Assembly: GCF_014904815.1 (NCBI RefSeq)
Contig: NZ_JACZFR010000037.1
Span: forward strand, 1 to 64,000
DNA length: 64,000 nt
From: Microbulbifer taiwanensis
GTDB taxonomy: Bacteria; Pseudomonadota; Gammaproteobacteria; Pseudomonadales; Cellvibrionaceae
Direction of reading: 5' to 3'
Below are positions 55,276 through 63,936 of the stretch, piece after piece. Under the pieces are notes generated by a model. The model was not told the origin of the DNA and searched no databases. It saw only the letters and a list, made by a program, of their open reading frames with translations. The stretch's first letter is position 1. Each line of letters begins with the position of its first letter. The translations under genes and the position numbers were made by a program.

Positions 55276-56022
55276 GTGGCCAAGCCCAAGACGAGAGAAC
55301 TGAAGGTACTGAACTCCGCCTACGTGACTCCGCATATGCTGCGCATCACTTTGGGTGGCGAGGAGATGGAAGGGTTTCCGGCGCAGCAGGAGAGCGCCTA
55401 TGTAAAGCTGGTGTTTCCACAGCCCGGTGAAGCGCGCCCGCTGATGCGCACCTATACCATTCGCCGCCAGCGCGCGGGCGAGATAGATATCGATTTTGCG
55501 ATACACGACCATGCCGGCCCCGCCTCCTCCTGGGCCAGGGGCGCGCAATCGGGTGATTGCATCCAGGTCGGCGGCCCCGGTGCCAGGAAGTTGATCAACC
55601 CGGAAGCGGACTGGTTCCTACTCGCAGGAGACATGACCGCGTTGCCGGCAATCAGCGTGAACCTGGAATTGCTACCGGAGTCGGCGCGCGGCTGTGCCGT
55701 AATTGCGGTTATCGACGAAGCGGATATTCAGGTGCTCGCGCACCCGCCGGGAATCGACATCCACTGGGTGGTCGCTGCGCGGGCTGAGTCAGCCGAGTTC
55801 GCCATTCTCGAGCATATCGAGACCCTGGCCTGGCCGGACGGACAGGTTTCCGTATGGGCTGCCTGTGAATTCAGCGAAATGCAGCAGCTGCGCAGTTACT
55901 TTCGCCAGCGCGAGCTGCCCAGCAGCCACCGCTATGTTTCCAGCTACTGGAAAAAGGGTCTCAGCGAGGAGCAGCACAAGGTGGCGAAGCGGGACGATGC
56001 GGAGGCAGATATCGGCGGATAG
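55276..56022 (+). CDS. Siderophore-interacting protein (ferric-siderophore reductase)
   Basis: A 248-residue FAD-dependent reductase of the SIP/ViuB/YqjH family that releases iron from siderophores in the cytoplasm. The FAD-binding motif is RTYTIRRQR, followed by IDIDFAIHDHAGPASSWARGAQSGD and the NAD(P)H-side LLAGDMTALPAISVNLE. The C-terminal VWAACEFSEMQQLRSYF and YVSSYWKKGLSEEQHKVAK complete the family pattern. It starts with GTG at 55276 after AGGAGAG and forms an operon with the MarR gene, so expression should follow the tandem operators at 54753-54795. No siderophore genes are nearby. Confidence 0.93.
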   Translation: MAKPKTRELKVLNSAYVTPHMLRITLGGEEMEGFPAQQESAYVKLVFPQPGEARPLMRTYTIRRQRAGEIDIDFAIHDHAGPASSWARGAQSGDCIQVGGPGARKLINPEADWFLLAGDMTALPAISVNLELLPESARGCAVIAVIDEADIQVLAHPPGIDIHWVVAARAESAEFAILEHIETLAWPDGQVSVWAACEFSEMQQLRSYFRQRELPSSHRYVSSYWKKGLSEEQHKVAKRDDAEADIGG

Positions 56023-56083
56023 GCCACCTTTGGCCTGCGCGATAGAGACTCTGAAGGCGTGAATAAGGAAATGGGGAAGGTCA

Positions 56084-56132
56084 ATTCCGACCGGCTCGCC
56101 AGGGCATGGTCCCGGCAGCGCCCGGTCGGAAT
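56084..56132. terminator. Hairpin between convergent genes
   Basis: ATTCCGACCGG and CCGGTCGGAAT are perfect 11-bp arms with a 27-base loop between the ferric reductase and the prolyl oligopeptidase gene. There is no T-run. A bidirectional boundary is plausible; a dispersed repeat is the alternative. Confidence 0.45.
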
Positions 56133-56144
56133 GGAATCATTGGG

Positions 56145-58283
56145 CTATTGCCCGCCGGCACTCAGCGCCTCGCGCTGGTCATTCTGCTCCAGCGCCGTCC
56201 ACAGGTGCGCATACATCAGCGCAACCCGGTGCGCCAACTGCTCGTGCGTGGCGCTGCCCTTGTGGCCGCCCTCGAGGTTTTCGAAGTATTCCACCCGCTG
56301 CCCCAGGGCCTTCATGCGCGCCGCCATCTTGCGGGCGTGGCCCGGGTGCACGCGGTCGTCCCGGGTGGAGGTGAAAAAGAAAATTGACGGGTAGTCGGTA
56401 TCCGCCGCCAGGTTCTGGTAGGGCGAATACTCCTTGATAAATTCCCAGTCGTCGGTGTCCGGGTTGCCGTATTCACCCATCCAGGAGGCGCCGGCCAGCA
56501 GCTTGTGGTAGCGCTTCATGTCCAGCAGGGGCACACCGCAGATTACCGCGTTGAAAAGGTCCGGGCGCTTGGTCATGCTCGCGCCCACGAGCAGCCCGCC
56601 GTTGCTGCGGCCCTCGATGCTGAGCCGCTGCGGGCGGGTGATGCGGCGCGCGATCAGGTCTTCCGCCACCGCGGCAAAATCCTCATACGACTTCATGCGC
56701 TTCTCGCGCAGGGCCGCCGCGTGCCAGGCGGGGCCATACTCGGCACCGCCGCGGATATTCGCCAGCACATAGACGCCGCCGCGCTCCAGCCACAGCTTGC
56801 CGTAGGCGCCGTTCAGCGGCTCGTAGGAGCCGGAATAGGACGGCAGCAGGGCATTGCGGAAGCCACCGTAGGAGAAGATATGGGTCGGGTTGTCCGCGTC
56901 CAGCTCTATATCCTTTGCCATTACGGCGAAATAGGGCACCCTGGTGCCATCGGCGGACTCGGCGAAGTACTGCTCAATCTTGAACTTGCTGCCGTCAAAA
57001 GTGGGTGACTGCACCAGCAGGCGATCCAGCTTGTCGGCCGCGACTTTATAGCGGTACAGGGTAGGCGGGGTGACGAAATTCTCCCAGGTCAGGTAGGCGT
57101 TGCCACTCTCGTCGCTGTAGGTGGTGATGGCCAGCTTGCCGTTGTCGGGAAAGTCAATCGGGGTTTTTTCGAAGCCCTTGTCGCCGCGGCGGAAGAAGTA
57201 GGCGCGCCCCTTGACGTCATCCAGCATGGTCACCAGCACACCGGCTTCGGACACGGCGACGGACTCAACCACTTCGCTTTTGCCCGGTGCTACCAGCGCG
57301 GATACATCGACTTTCCCTTTAACCAGTGCGTCCAGGGATACCAGTACCAGGCTGCCCAACGGCCAGCGATTGCCATCGACCTTCCAGTCCTCGTTCAGCT
57401 TCACTACCAGCGAGTCGCCCAGGGCGCCCTCGATCACGGCGCTCGGCGGCAGGGCCAGCGGCAGCACCTTGCCATCGCGATAGGCAAAGGTGCGCGAGGT
57501 CCAGAAATCCAGTGCCTCATTCAGAACGATCGCGCGCTGTTTGCCGGTGCCTATGGCAATGGGGCGCAGCCACACGGATTCCTGCGGTACTTCCAGCAGG
57601 GTTTTGGCCTTGGCCAGCGGCTCGCCGCGCCGCCACAGCTTGGTGCTGCGGGCGTAGCCGGAACTGGTTGCGGCCTTGTCGCCCCTGGCGCTGGCGATCA
57701 GCAGGCGGTCGGCATCCAGCCACTCTGCGGACTGCTTGGCCATCGGAGAGAAAAAGCCGTTTTTCACAAATTTTTTGTCGCGGGCATTGAACTCGCGCAG
57801 TTCCACTGCGTCACCGCCACCGGCCGACAGGGCCACGAGGCAGCGGGTCTGGGCGTCGTCCTGGCAGCTCATACCCTTCAGTACCCATTTCCTGCCCTCG
57901 GTGTGGGACAGGGCGTCGATATCCAATACTGTTTCCCACTGCTCGCTGCCGCGGTCAAACTTGTCCGCGGAAATACGGCGGTAGAGGCCGCGCGGGTTTT
58001 CTTTGCTGTGGTGATTCTCGTACAGCCAGTCGCCTTTCTGGGTGATCTCCGGCAGGCGGTCTTCCGCACTCAGTGCCGCCAGCGCATCGGCGTAGAGGGA
58101 TTTGTATAGATTGCCCCCGGCCAGGTGGGACTGGGTCTGGGCATTCTGCTCTTTTACCCACTCGATAGCGCGCTTGCCATCCACTTCCTCCAGCCACAGA
58201 TAGGGATCCTCCTCCGCCCACACCGCGGGCGCGGAGACAAGCACCAGGGCTGCAACGGCCAGATTGCGAAACTTTATACTCAT
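56145..58283 (-). CDS. Exported prolyl oligopeptidase (S9A family)
   Basis: A 712-residue serine peptidase with a signal peptide (NLAVAALVLVSAPAVWA), an N-terminal beta-propeller lid (about 80-420) and a C-terminal hydrolase domain. The catalytic Ser is 560 in IEGRSNGGLLVGA; the Asp lies in TRDDRVHP and His674 in LEGGHKGS. The oligopeptidase entry MKSYEDFAAVAEDLIARRITRPQRLS supports S9A. It cleaves after proline in short peptides in the periplasm. Together with the S33 lipoprotein and pyroglutamyl peptidase it suggests a peptide-scavenging lifestyle. Confidence 0.93.
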   Translation of the reverse strand: MSIKFRNLAVAALVLVSAPAVWAEEDPYLWLEEVDGKRAIEWVKEQNAQTQSHLAGGNLYKSLYADALAALSAEDRLPEITQKGDWLYENHHSKENPRGLYRRISADKFDRGSEQWETVLDIDALSHTEGRKWVLKGMSCQDDAQTRCLVALSAGGGDAVELREFNARDKKFVKNGFFSPMAKQSAEWLDADRLLIASARGDKAATSSGYARSTKLWRRGEPLAKAKTLLEVPQESVWLRPIAIGTGKQRAIVLNEALDFWTSRTFAYRDGKVLPLALPPSAVIEGALGDSLVVKLNEDWKVDGNRWPLGSLVLVSLDALVKGKVDVSALVAPGKSEVVESVAVSEAGVLVTMLDDVKGRAYFFRRGDKGFEKTPIDFPDNGKLAITTYSDESGNAYLTWENFVTPPTLYRYKVAADKLDRLLVQSPTFDGSKFKIEQYFAESADGTRVPYFAVMAKDIELDADNPTHIFSYGGFRNALLPSYSGSYEPLNGAYGKLWLERGGVYVLANIRGGAEYGPAWHAAALREKRMKSYEDFAAVAEDLIARRITRPQRLSIEGRSNGGLLVGASMTKRPDLFNAVICGVPLLDMKRYHKLLAGASWMGEYGNPDTDDWEFIKEYSPYQNLAADTDYPSIFFFTSTRDDRVHPGHARKMAARMKALGQRVEYFENLEGGHKGSATHEQLAHRVALMYAHLWTALEQNDQREALSAGGQ

Positions 58284-58526
58284 AATTTTTGAACCTGTAG
58301 AAGATTATGTCGCGAGTTCTGTGTCGCGAATGCTCAGCGGGACAGAATAGGGTTGGCGGCGGATTGTGTAAAGATTGTGCGACAGTCGCTTGAGATACAG
58401 CGCGTAGAAATTGCGATGAAAGCGGGCCCCGATCGATAAAGCGCGGTGTTGGAGTGGCTGAGCTGTCTCATGTTTGCGGTGAAGCGTCATCTGGCCGTGA
58501 GAGGTCCGCCCAAAGAAAGCTGCGCT

Positions 58527-59195
58527 CTATATCTGCAGGCGCGACAGGCTGGGTTCGTCGATATCCCGTGGATGCAGCAGGGCAGCTTCAATCGCAGCGC
58601 GGACGCCTTCGGTTGCAGTACTGTGGCACATACTCGGCGCGCCCAGGTTATCCGGCAGGGCGGCCACCTGCGGCAAATGGGGGAGGTGTATCCAGCCGGC
58701 GCGAATCTCCAGGTTGCCGGTGGCGATATAGTGCAGAATGCCGTACATCAGGTGGTTGCAGCAGAAGGTGGCGGCGGTATCCGAGATGTCCGCCGGTATC
58801 CCGGCGGCACGCATGGCCCTGACCATGGCACGCAGAGGCAGGGTGCTGCGGTAGGCCACGGGGCCATCGGGTACCGTGGATTCGCCCTGCAGCGCCAGGC
58901 CGCGGTTGTCTTTCAACTGGTAGCGGGTCGAGTCATTGAAGTTCTGCGCGATGCGCTCAACGGTGATCACGGCGCGACCACCGTACTCACCCAGCATCAC
59001 CACCAGTTGCGGCCCGATATTCCCGATCGCCGCGCGAACAACATCGATGCATTCGAAAAAATTATTTGGCACCACAATACCGGTGACCTGCGCAGTGTCG
59101 ATCCGGGTGCCGTGCAGCGCCCGGGCGACAGACTCGGCGGGGTTTACGGGCGTATTGCCAAAGGCCTCGAATCCTGTCACTAAAACCCTTGTCAT
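58527..59195 (-). CDS. pcp: Pyroglutamyl-peptidase I
   Basis: A 222-residue C15 cysteine peptidase removing N-terminal pyroglutamate from peptides. The triad is readable: Glu80 in VITVERIAQN, Cys146 in DTAATFCCNHLMYG (family pattern has the Cys directly before Asn-His) and His170 in AGWIHLPHLPQ. The N-terminal TGFEAFGNTPVNPAE is also diagnostic. It is cytoplasmic, single-gene, and lies 243 bases upstream of the prolyl oligopeptidase gene on the same strand. Confidence 0.94.
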   Translation of the reverse strand: MTRVLVTGFEAFGNTPVNPAESVARALHGTRIDTAQVTGIVVPNNFFECIDVVRAAIGNIGPQLVVMLGEYGGRAVITVERIAQNFNDSTRYQLKDNRGLALQGESTVPDGPVAYRSTLPLRAMVRAMRAAGIPADISDTAATFCCNHLMYGILHYIATGNLEIRAGWIHLPHLPQVAALPDNLGAPSMCHSTATEGVRAAIEAALLHPRDIDEPSLSRLQI

Positions 59196-59498
59196 GCTTC
59201 ACTCATAGTCTGTCTGTAGAAAGACATGGATATCTTAGTCGAGCCTGAAATCGATAGCGGCGCCGGTTGCTCTCCCGCCGTTGCAATGTATTCGTCGCTG
59301 AACTATACCCAGCGTCGGTGAAATTTTTTTTGCGGGTTACAAGGGGAAAAATGCGGTTCCTTTCGGGTGCGTGATTGAAATCATCAGCCGTCGCACTATC
59401 CACCCGAAGCAAACGCGACGGTATGTGTGCCAATAATCTTCCAATGGAAATTCCGGGTTGCCCGTTAGCGATATTGTGCAGCCCTATGGAGGTGTCAT
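59196..59498. other. Upstream region of pcp and of the DUF3302 operon
   Basis: About 300 bases without a gene, between divergent units. AT-rich patches near 59305-59330 could hold a promoter. I see no operator-like palindrome or RNA. Confidence 0.4.
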
Positions 59499-59714
59499 AT
59501 GGATGAGACCCTCGACGTCATGTCATTTGTCTTTCCTCACTCGCGGCCTCCCCAGGCCTTCCCGAAGGTGAATGTCCTGTTCCTGCGCTACCGCCTGTCT
59601 TGCACCGGCTGTCGCTTTGTGTACTGCGGTCGATTCGCACGGCGATTTCGAGCCGGGGCGCGGCCGGCGGCCAGAACGCCAGCAGGTCGGGAAGCGATTT
59701 TTTCTGCCGCCTAG
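59499..59714 (+). other. Short frame with strong ribosome-binding site
   Basis: A 71-residue frame starting at ATG 59499, preceded by GGAGGTG, one of the best ribosome-binding sequences in the window. The product is Arg/Ala-rich after residue 40 and looks untypical of a real protein. It might be a leader ORF for the DUF3302 operon, or a remnant whose reading frame was lost. I do not call it a gene. Confidence 0.25.
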
Positions 59715-59769
59715 CGGCGCGGCGCACGGCCAAAATTTCAAGCGCCGGGCAGTATCTGGAGATGCGGTA

Positions 59770-60132
59770 ATGGGATTCAAGCTCGACCACTGGGACTACC
59801 TGACCTTTCTTGTGATCATCGCCGCGGGTATCTCGATCCTTTTGATTCTGCTGTGGATCGCGGGGCTGCCGGGCAAGATTGCCATCTCGCGCAAGCACCC
59901 GGATGCGGAGGCGGTAAAAATCATGGGTTACGCGGGATTCCTCGCCGTAGTGCCCTGGATCAACGCCTTTATCTGGGCCTTCAAGCCCACCGACACCGTG
60001 GACATTCGCCGCTTCCCCGAAGAGGAGGCGCGGGCGCTGGAGGAAGACATGCGCCGGCTCAGGGGAGAGGAGGCGCAGAAGAAAAACGACCCGCCGGATA
60101 GGTCGCGGCCGGAAGACGACAGCGGGAGCTGA
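59770..60132 (+). CDS. DUF3302 inner-membrane protein (YiaW-like)
   Basis: A 120-residue membrane protein of the DUF3302 family with two helices (YLTFLVIIAAGISILLILLWIAG and IMGYAGFLAVVPWINAFIWAF), the GLPGKIAISRKHPDAEAVKIMGYAGF loop and a charged cytoplasmic tail. E. coli pairs a DUF3302 protein (YiaW) with an HlyD-family protein (YiaV), the same order as here. The ATG at 59770 (MGFKLDHWDYL) is the family start; the longer frame from 59572 is non-conserved. It is followed after 11 bases by the HlyD gene. Confidence 0.88.
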   Translation: MGFKLDHWDYLTFLVIIAAGISILLILLWIAGLPGKIAISRKHPDAEAVKIMGYAGFLAVVPWINAFIWAFKPTDTVDIRRFPEEEARALEEDMRRLRGEEAQKKNDPPDRSRPEDDSGS

Positions 60133-60143
60133 GGGAAACACAC

Positions 60144-61298
60144 ATGCTCCTGGGGTTCGTAATTCTGTTCGGATACATCATTGCGGTGTGGCTGACCTTC
60201 TTCAAGTTCAAATGGATGAAGTTCAACATCGTCTGGGGCCTTGTCTCAGTGTCGGTGGGGCTGCACATTCTGCTTATCTTTCTGATCGGCCTGCGCTTTG
60301 TCACGCCTTACTCGACCAACGCGCGCATGATCCAGCACACCATCCAGCTGACCCCGCGCCTGAATGAGCCGACCCTAGTCACCGACGTGCTGGTAAAGCC
60401 CAACGTGCCGGTCAGCAAGGGCCAGCCACTGTTCCAGTTCGACCGCCGCCCCTACGAATACAAAGTGAAGGAGCTGGAGGCGGAGCTGGCCAAGGCCAAA
60501 CAGAACGTGTACGTACTCGAGGCCGATGTAGAAGTCGCGAAGCAGAAGGTGATCCAGCTGCAGGCCGAATTGGTCTACGCGCGCTACGAGGAGAAACTCT
60601 CGGAGAACCTCGCGAGCCGCGGCGCCGGGCCGGAGGAGGATGTTCAGAAATGGGCCGCGCGGGTGGCTGCCAATGAGGCCAGCATACGCGAGGCCCAGGC
60701 CGAGGTGGAGCGCGCCGAGCTGGAATACCATTCCCAGATCGACGGCGTAAACACGACGGTCGCCAATGTAGAGGCAAAGCTGGAACTGGCACGCTTCTAC
60801 CTCAACAACACCCTGATGGTGGCGCCGGAGGACGGCTATGTCATCAACCTGCAGGTGCGCCCGGGCATGGTGGCCGGGGCCCTGCGTATCGGCGCCATCG
60901 CCACCTTTATCTGCGATTCCGATCGCTACCTGCTCGCCCACTACTTCATGGAGAATCTCAAACATGTGAAGGCGGGGCAGGAGGTGGAAGTCGCGCTGGA
61001 TCTCTACCCCGGCCAGATCTTCACCGGCAAGGTCGAGGCTATCTGGCGCGGGGCGGGGCAGGGGCAGATGCTGCCCAGCGGCAGGCTGCCGGACTTCTTC
61101 TACAGACCCACTGAGCTGCCCCAGGGCCAGTTTGTGGTGGCCATCAAACTCGATGGCGACGACCAGTCGAAATTCCCCATCGGCACCCAGGGGCGCGCGG
61201 CCATCTACACGGATCCCTCCAGCGGTTTTGTGGTGCTGCGCAAGATCGGTATCCGCGCCTATTCCTGGGCCAATTACCTGTATCCCTTCGCCGGATGA
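60144..61298 (+). CDS. HlyD-family membrane fusion protein (YiaV-like)
   Basis: A 384-residue periplasmic adaptor with two N-terminal membrane segments (FVILFGYIIAVWLTFFKF and NIVWGLVSVSVGLHILLIFLIGLRF), a biotinyl-lipoyl half-motif LVTDVLVKPNVPVSKGQPLFQFDRRPYEYKVKELEAEL, an extended coiled-coil hairpin (about 110-215), the second lipoyl half VAPEDGYVINLQVRPGMV and a beta-barrel with PIGTQGRAAIYTD. It resembles the YiaV/YibH/EmrA-like group. The ATG follows GAGGGAA; its stop overlaps the outer-membrane factor start (ATGA). Confidence 0.92.
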   Translation: MLLGFVILFGYIIAVWLTFFKFKWMKFNIVWGLVSVSVGLHILLIFLIGLRFVTPYSTNARMIQHTIQLTPRLNEPTLVTDVLVKPNVPVSKGQPLFQFDRRPYEYKVKELEAELAKAKQNVYVLEADVEVAKQKVIQLQAELVYARYEEKLSENLASRGAGPEEDVQKWAARVAANEASIREAQAEVERAELEYHSQIDGVNTTVANVEAKLELARFYLNNTLMVAPEDGYVINLQVRPGMVAGALRIGAIATFICDSDRYLLAHYFMENLKHVKAGQEVEVALDLYPGQIFTGKVEAIWRGAGQGQMLPSGRLPDFFYRPTELPQGQFVVAIKLDGDDQSKFPIGTQGRAAIYTDPSSGFVVLRKIGIRAYSWANYLYPFAG

Positions 61299-62725
61299 TA
61301 CGCGCGGCCCTCGCATTCGCTGTCCTGATCCCTGCGTTTGTCGGCTGTGCCCTGCGGTCGGCGCCGACGCAAACGGACATACTCGAGCAGGCACTGCCGC
61401 CGGAAACCATCATTCCCGCAGACTGGGTTGCGGGCAGGGATGCGGGAGCGGTGAGCGACGGCTGGCTGAACTCTTTCAACGACCCCACACTCGAGGCCAT
61501 AGTGGCCGAGGCGCTCGCCAATAACCTGGATCTGCGCCAGGCGGCGGACAAGGTGGAAGTGGCGCGGCAGATGGTGACGGTAGTCGGGGCGCAGCTGTTG
61601 CCCCAGATCGGCGGCAAGCTGGCCGGCAAGCGCACCCACGACTTTGGCAGTGAAGATTTTATCAAGCACACCCAGAGTCACACCGTCGCTGCCCTCAGCA
61701 TGGCCTGGGAGCTGGACGTCTGGGGGCGCCTGCGCAGCCAGCGCGCGGCGGCGGAAGCGGAGTTCGATGCCGCCGTGTTTGACTTCGCCTACGGCCAGCA
61801 GTCGCTGGCGGCGACCGTGGCCCTCAACTGGTATATCACCACCGAGGCCTATCAACTCTTGTTGCTGGCCGAGCGGGCCGTGGAGATCTACGGCGGGCTG
61901 CTGGAACTGGCCAGGATCAGGAACAGCAGCGGCAAGAGCTCGGACCTGGATGTGGTCGATGCCCGCGCGCGGATGGAAAACGCCCAGAGCGAACTGGAGG
62001 CGGCGCGTATCCATTACGATCGCGCGCGCCGTACCCTGGAGGTGCTGCTCGGGCGCTACCCGGCGGCGGAGATTCGCTCTGCGGCCCAGTATCCGCCTCT
62101 ACCGCCACCGGTCGCCGCGGGCTTGCCGGCCACGCTGTTGGAACGGCGCCCGGATATCCTCGCCGCCGAATACCTGGTGCTGGCGGCTTTCCGCAAGCAG
62201 GAGGCGGCGCGGCTGGCGCTGTTGCCGGATTTCGGGTTGTCACTCACCGCCGAGCGCCTGGGCGACCACTTGCTCAAAGTACTGCGCCTGAGCCCCTATC
62301 GCGCCTCTGCGGAGATTGGGGCAACCATCCCCATCTACGAAGGTGGCGCTCTCTGTGCCTACCTGAATATCGCAACCGCCGAACAGGCAGAGGCGGTAGC
62401 CAACTACGGCAGCGTGGTGCTGAACGCCTTCCGCGAAGTGGAAAACGCCCTCGCCAGCGAGGCGTTGCTGGCGCGGCAGCTGGAGTACGCGCAGCGCGCA
62501 CTGGCGGACCGCACCAGGGCAGTGGAGATCGCGACCGTGCAGTATCGGGCGGGCAAGCGGGACCTGTTGTGGGTGGAGGAGCTGCAGGCAGAGCAGATTC
62601 TCGTGGAGGCCAATGTGATCCAGCTGCGCAACGCCCAGGTCGCCAACCGCATCCGTCTGCACCTGGCGCTCGGCGGCAATTTCGAGGCGCCCCCGGCGGC
62701 CCCGGCACCGGAGAGTGGCAAATGA
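61295..62725 (+). CDS. NodT-family outer-membrane efflux lipoprotein
   Basis: A 476-residue outer-membrane factor with a lipoprotein signal ending FVGC (Cys18) and the two repeated OEP domains: WLNSFNDPTLEAIVAEALANNLDLRQAADKVEVARQM, ALSMAWELDVWGRLRSQRAAAEAEFDAA, ATLLERRPDILAAEYLVLAAFRKQEAARLALLP and NAFREVENALASEALLARQLEYAQRAL. It pairs with the HlyD protein to give a periplasm-spanning export route. Start and stop both overlap neighbours by four bases (ATGA), so it is coupled on both sides. Confidence 0.92.
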   Translation: MIRAALAFAVLIPAFVGCALRSAPTQTDILEQALPPETIIPADWVAGRDAGAVSDGWLNSFNDPTLEAIVAEALANNLDLRQAADKVEVARQMVTVVGAQLLPQIGGKLAGKRTHDFGSEDFIKHTQSHTVAALSMAWELDVWGRLRSQRAAAEAEFDAAVFDFAYGQQSLAATVALNWYITTEAYQLLLLAERAVEIYGGLLELARIRNSSGKSSDLDVVDARARMENAQSELEAARIHYDRARRTLEVLLGRYPAAEIRSAAQYPPLPPPVAAGLPATLLERRPDILAAEYLVLAAFRKQEAARLALLPDFGLSLTAERLGDHLLKVLRLSPYRASAEIGATIPIYEGGALCAYLNIATAEQAEAVANYGSVVLNAFREVENALASEALLARQLEYAQRALADRTRAVEIATVQYRAGKRDLLWVEELQAEQILVEANVIQLRNAQVANRIRLHLALGGNFEAPPAAPAPESGK

Positions 62726-63183
62726 CATCGCAAGCCGACCGGCAGATCGGCAGGCGCCGCTGGCGCCGGGTGTTCGGTGTCGCCCTGCTGCTGGCCGCCG
62801 GCGTATTCCTTTTTCATACCGCGGTGCTGTTGGAGGTGGCCCGCCACCTGTCGGGGGCGCACAGCTGGCTGACCCGCGAATATGGCGCGGCGAATGCCGG
62901 CCGGATCCTGGTACCGGTCTGCTTCTTCGTCCTCTTCCTGACTCATATGATCGAGGCCTTTGTCTGGGGTCTGTTCCTCAGGCGCAAGAAGCTGGTGAGC
63001 AGCCTGACCGAGGGTATCTACTTTTCCAGCAGTTCGATTACCGCGCTGGGCTACGGGGATGTGGTCCTGCAGTCGCCCTGGCGGGTGCTGGGGCCGCTGG
63101 TGGCCATCAACGGCCTGTTGATGTTCGGATGCTCGACGGCTTTTCTGTTCCTGGTGCTGGAGAAGGTCTGGGCGCAGTTCTAG
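62722..63183 (+). CDS. Two-helix potassium channel-like protein
   Basis: A 153-residue inner-membrane protein of the ion-channel (Ion_trans_2/KcsA-like pore) family. Hydrophobic segments are at about 17-37, 65-85 and 123-145, with a re-entrant pore loop carrying SSSSITALGYGDVVL, whose LGYGD resembles the selectivity filter TVGYGD. There is no RCK or cyclic-nucleotide domain. Its ATG overlaps the stop of the outer-membrane factor, so it belongs to the four-gene operon. Why a channel is co-translated with export proteins is not evident. Confidence 0.88.
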   Translation: MTSQADRQIGRRRWRRVFGVALLLAAGVFLFHTAVLLEVARHLSGAHSWLTREYGAANAGRILVPVCFFVLFLTHMIEAFVWGLFLRRKKLVSSLTEGIYFSSSSITALGYGDVVLQSPWRVLGPLVAINGLLMFGCSTAFLFLVLEKVWAQF

Positions 63184-63294
63184 GAACTGACCCCGACTCC
63201 GGCACTGCCTCTCCCGATCCGTACCTTCATCTCACTTCTGCCCGCATCGCCGGACTCCATCATTCGGATATTCGTTTATTTTTATCCGGGTATA

Positions 63295-63322
63295 TTGACG
63301 ATCATTAAAACCAGGGTAATAA
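63295..63322 (+). promoter_or_regulatory. Probable sigma-70 promoter of the DUF2239 gene
   Basis: TTGACG (63295-63300) and TAATAA (63317-63322) are 16 bases apart in an AT-rich stretch, 32 bases before the ATG at 63355. Confidence 0.45.
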
Positions 63323-63354
63323 TAAATTATCTGGATTAAAAGAGGCCAATCACT

Positions 63355-63936
63355 ATGACAACCGAGTATGTGGCGATACACGACAAGCAACTCCTCGCCC
63401 GCGGCGACCTGGAAACCATCGTGCGCGAGACCAAGGCCATCGATGTATCCATAGAGCCCATAGTGCTGGCGCTGGACAGCTGTAGGCGCATCGAATTCAG
63501 CTGGCACGGGGATGTCGAGACGGTGCTGGGCAACCTGCCCGAACAGGGCGCAGCTGCCAGCAAGGCCGCGGCGCGGAAGAGGGGGCGGCCGAAGCTGGGA
63601 GTAACCGCGAAGGAGGTCACCCTCCTGCCGCGTCACTGGGACTGGCTCGCCAGCCAGCGCGGCGGCGCTTCCGTGACCCTGCGCCGTCTCGTAGAGCAGG
63701 CGATCCGAAATGCCTCACCGGAAGAGCGCATCAGTGAGCTGCAGAACCAGCTCTACGGCCTGATGTCGATTTTCGCGGACGAGCCAGGCTTCGAGGAAGC
63801 CACGCGTGCGCTGTATCGCAACAGCCGGGTCAGCTTTGCAGCGGCCATTCAATCCTGGCCGGAAGATATCAAGGTATTAATCATGGAGAAGTTCGATGTC
63901 ATCAGTCAGCAGCACGAAGGGCAGGGCGATGCCTGA
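63355..63936 (+). CDS. DUF2239 family protein
   Basis: A 193-residue soluble protein of the DUF2239 family, function unknown. The conserved core is RKRGRPKLGVTAKEVTLLPRHWDWLASQRGGASVTLRRLVEQA, which includes a basic GRPKLG stretch reminiscent of an AT-hook, then FEEATRALYRNSRVSFAAAIQSWPEDIKVLI. The ATG has an AGAGG site and a plausible promoter. The next frame overlaps its end by eight bases, so the downstream gene is coupled. Confidence 0.9.
   Translation: MTTEYVAIHDKQLLARGDLETIVRETKAIDVSIEPIVLALDSCRRIEFSWHGDVETVLGNLPEQGAAASKAAARKRGRPKLGVTAKEVTLLPRHWDWLASQRGGASVTLRRLVEQAIRNASPEERISELQNQLYGLMSIFADEPGFEEATRALYRNSRVSFAAAIQSWPEDIKVLIMEKFDVISQQHEGQGDA

Noticed and set aside
59572-60132. Longer N-terminus for the DUF3302 protein
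   Set aside because: The 66 extra residues are not conserved in character and the membrane protein start at 59770 fits the family.
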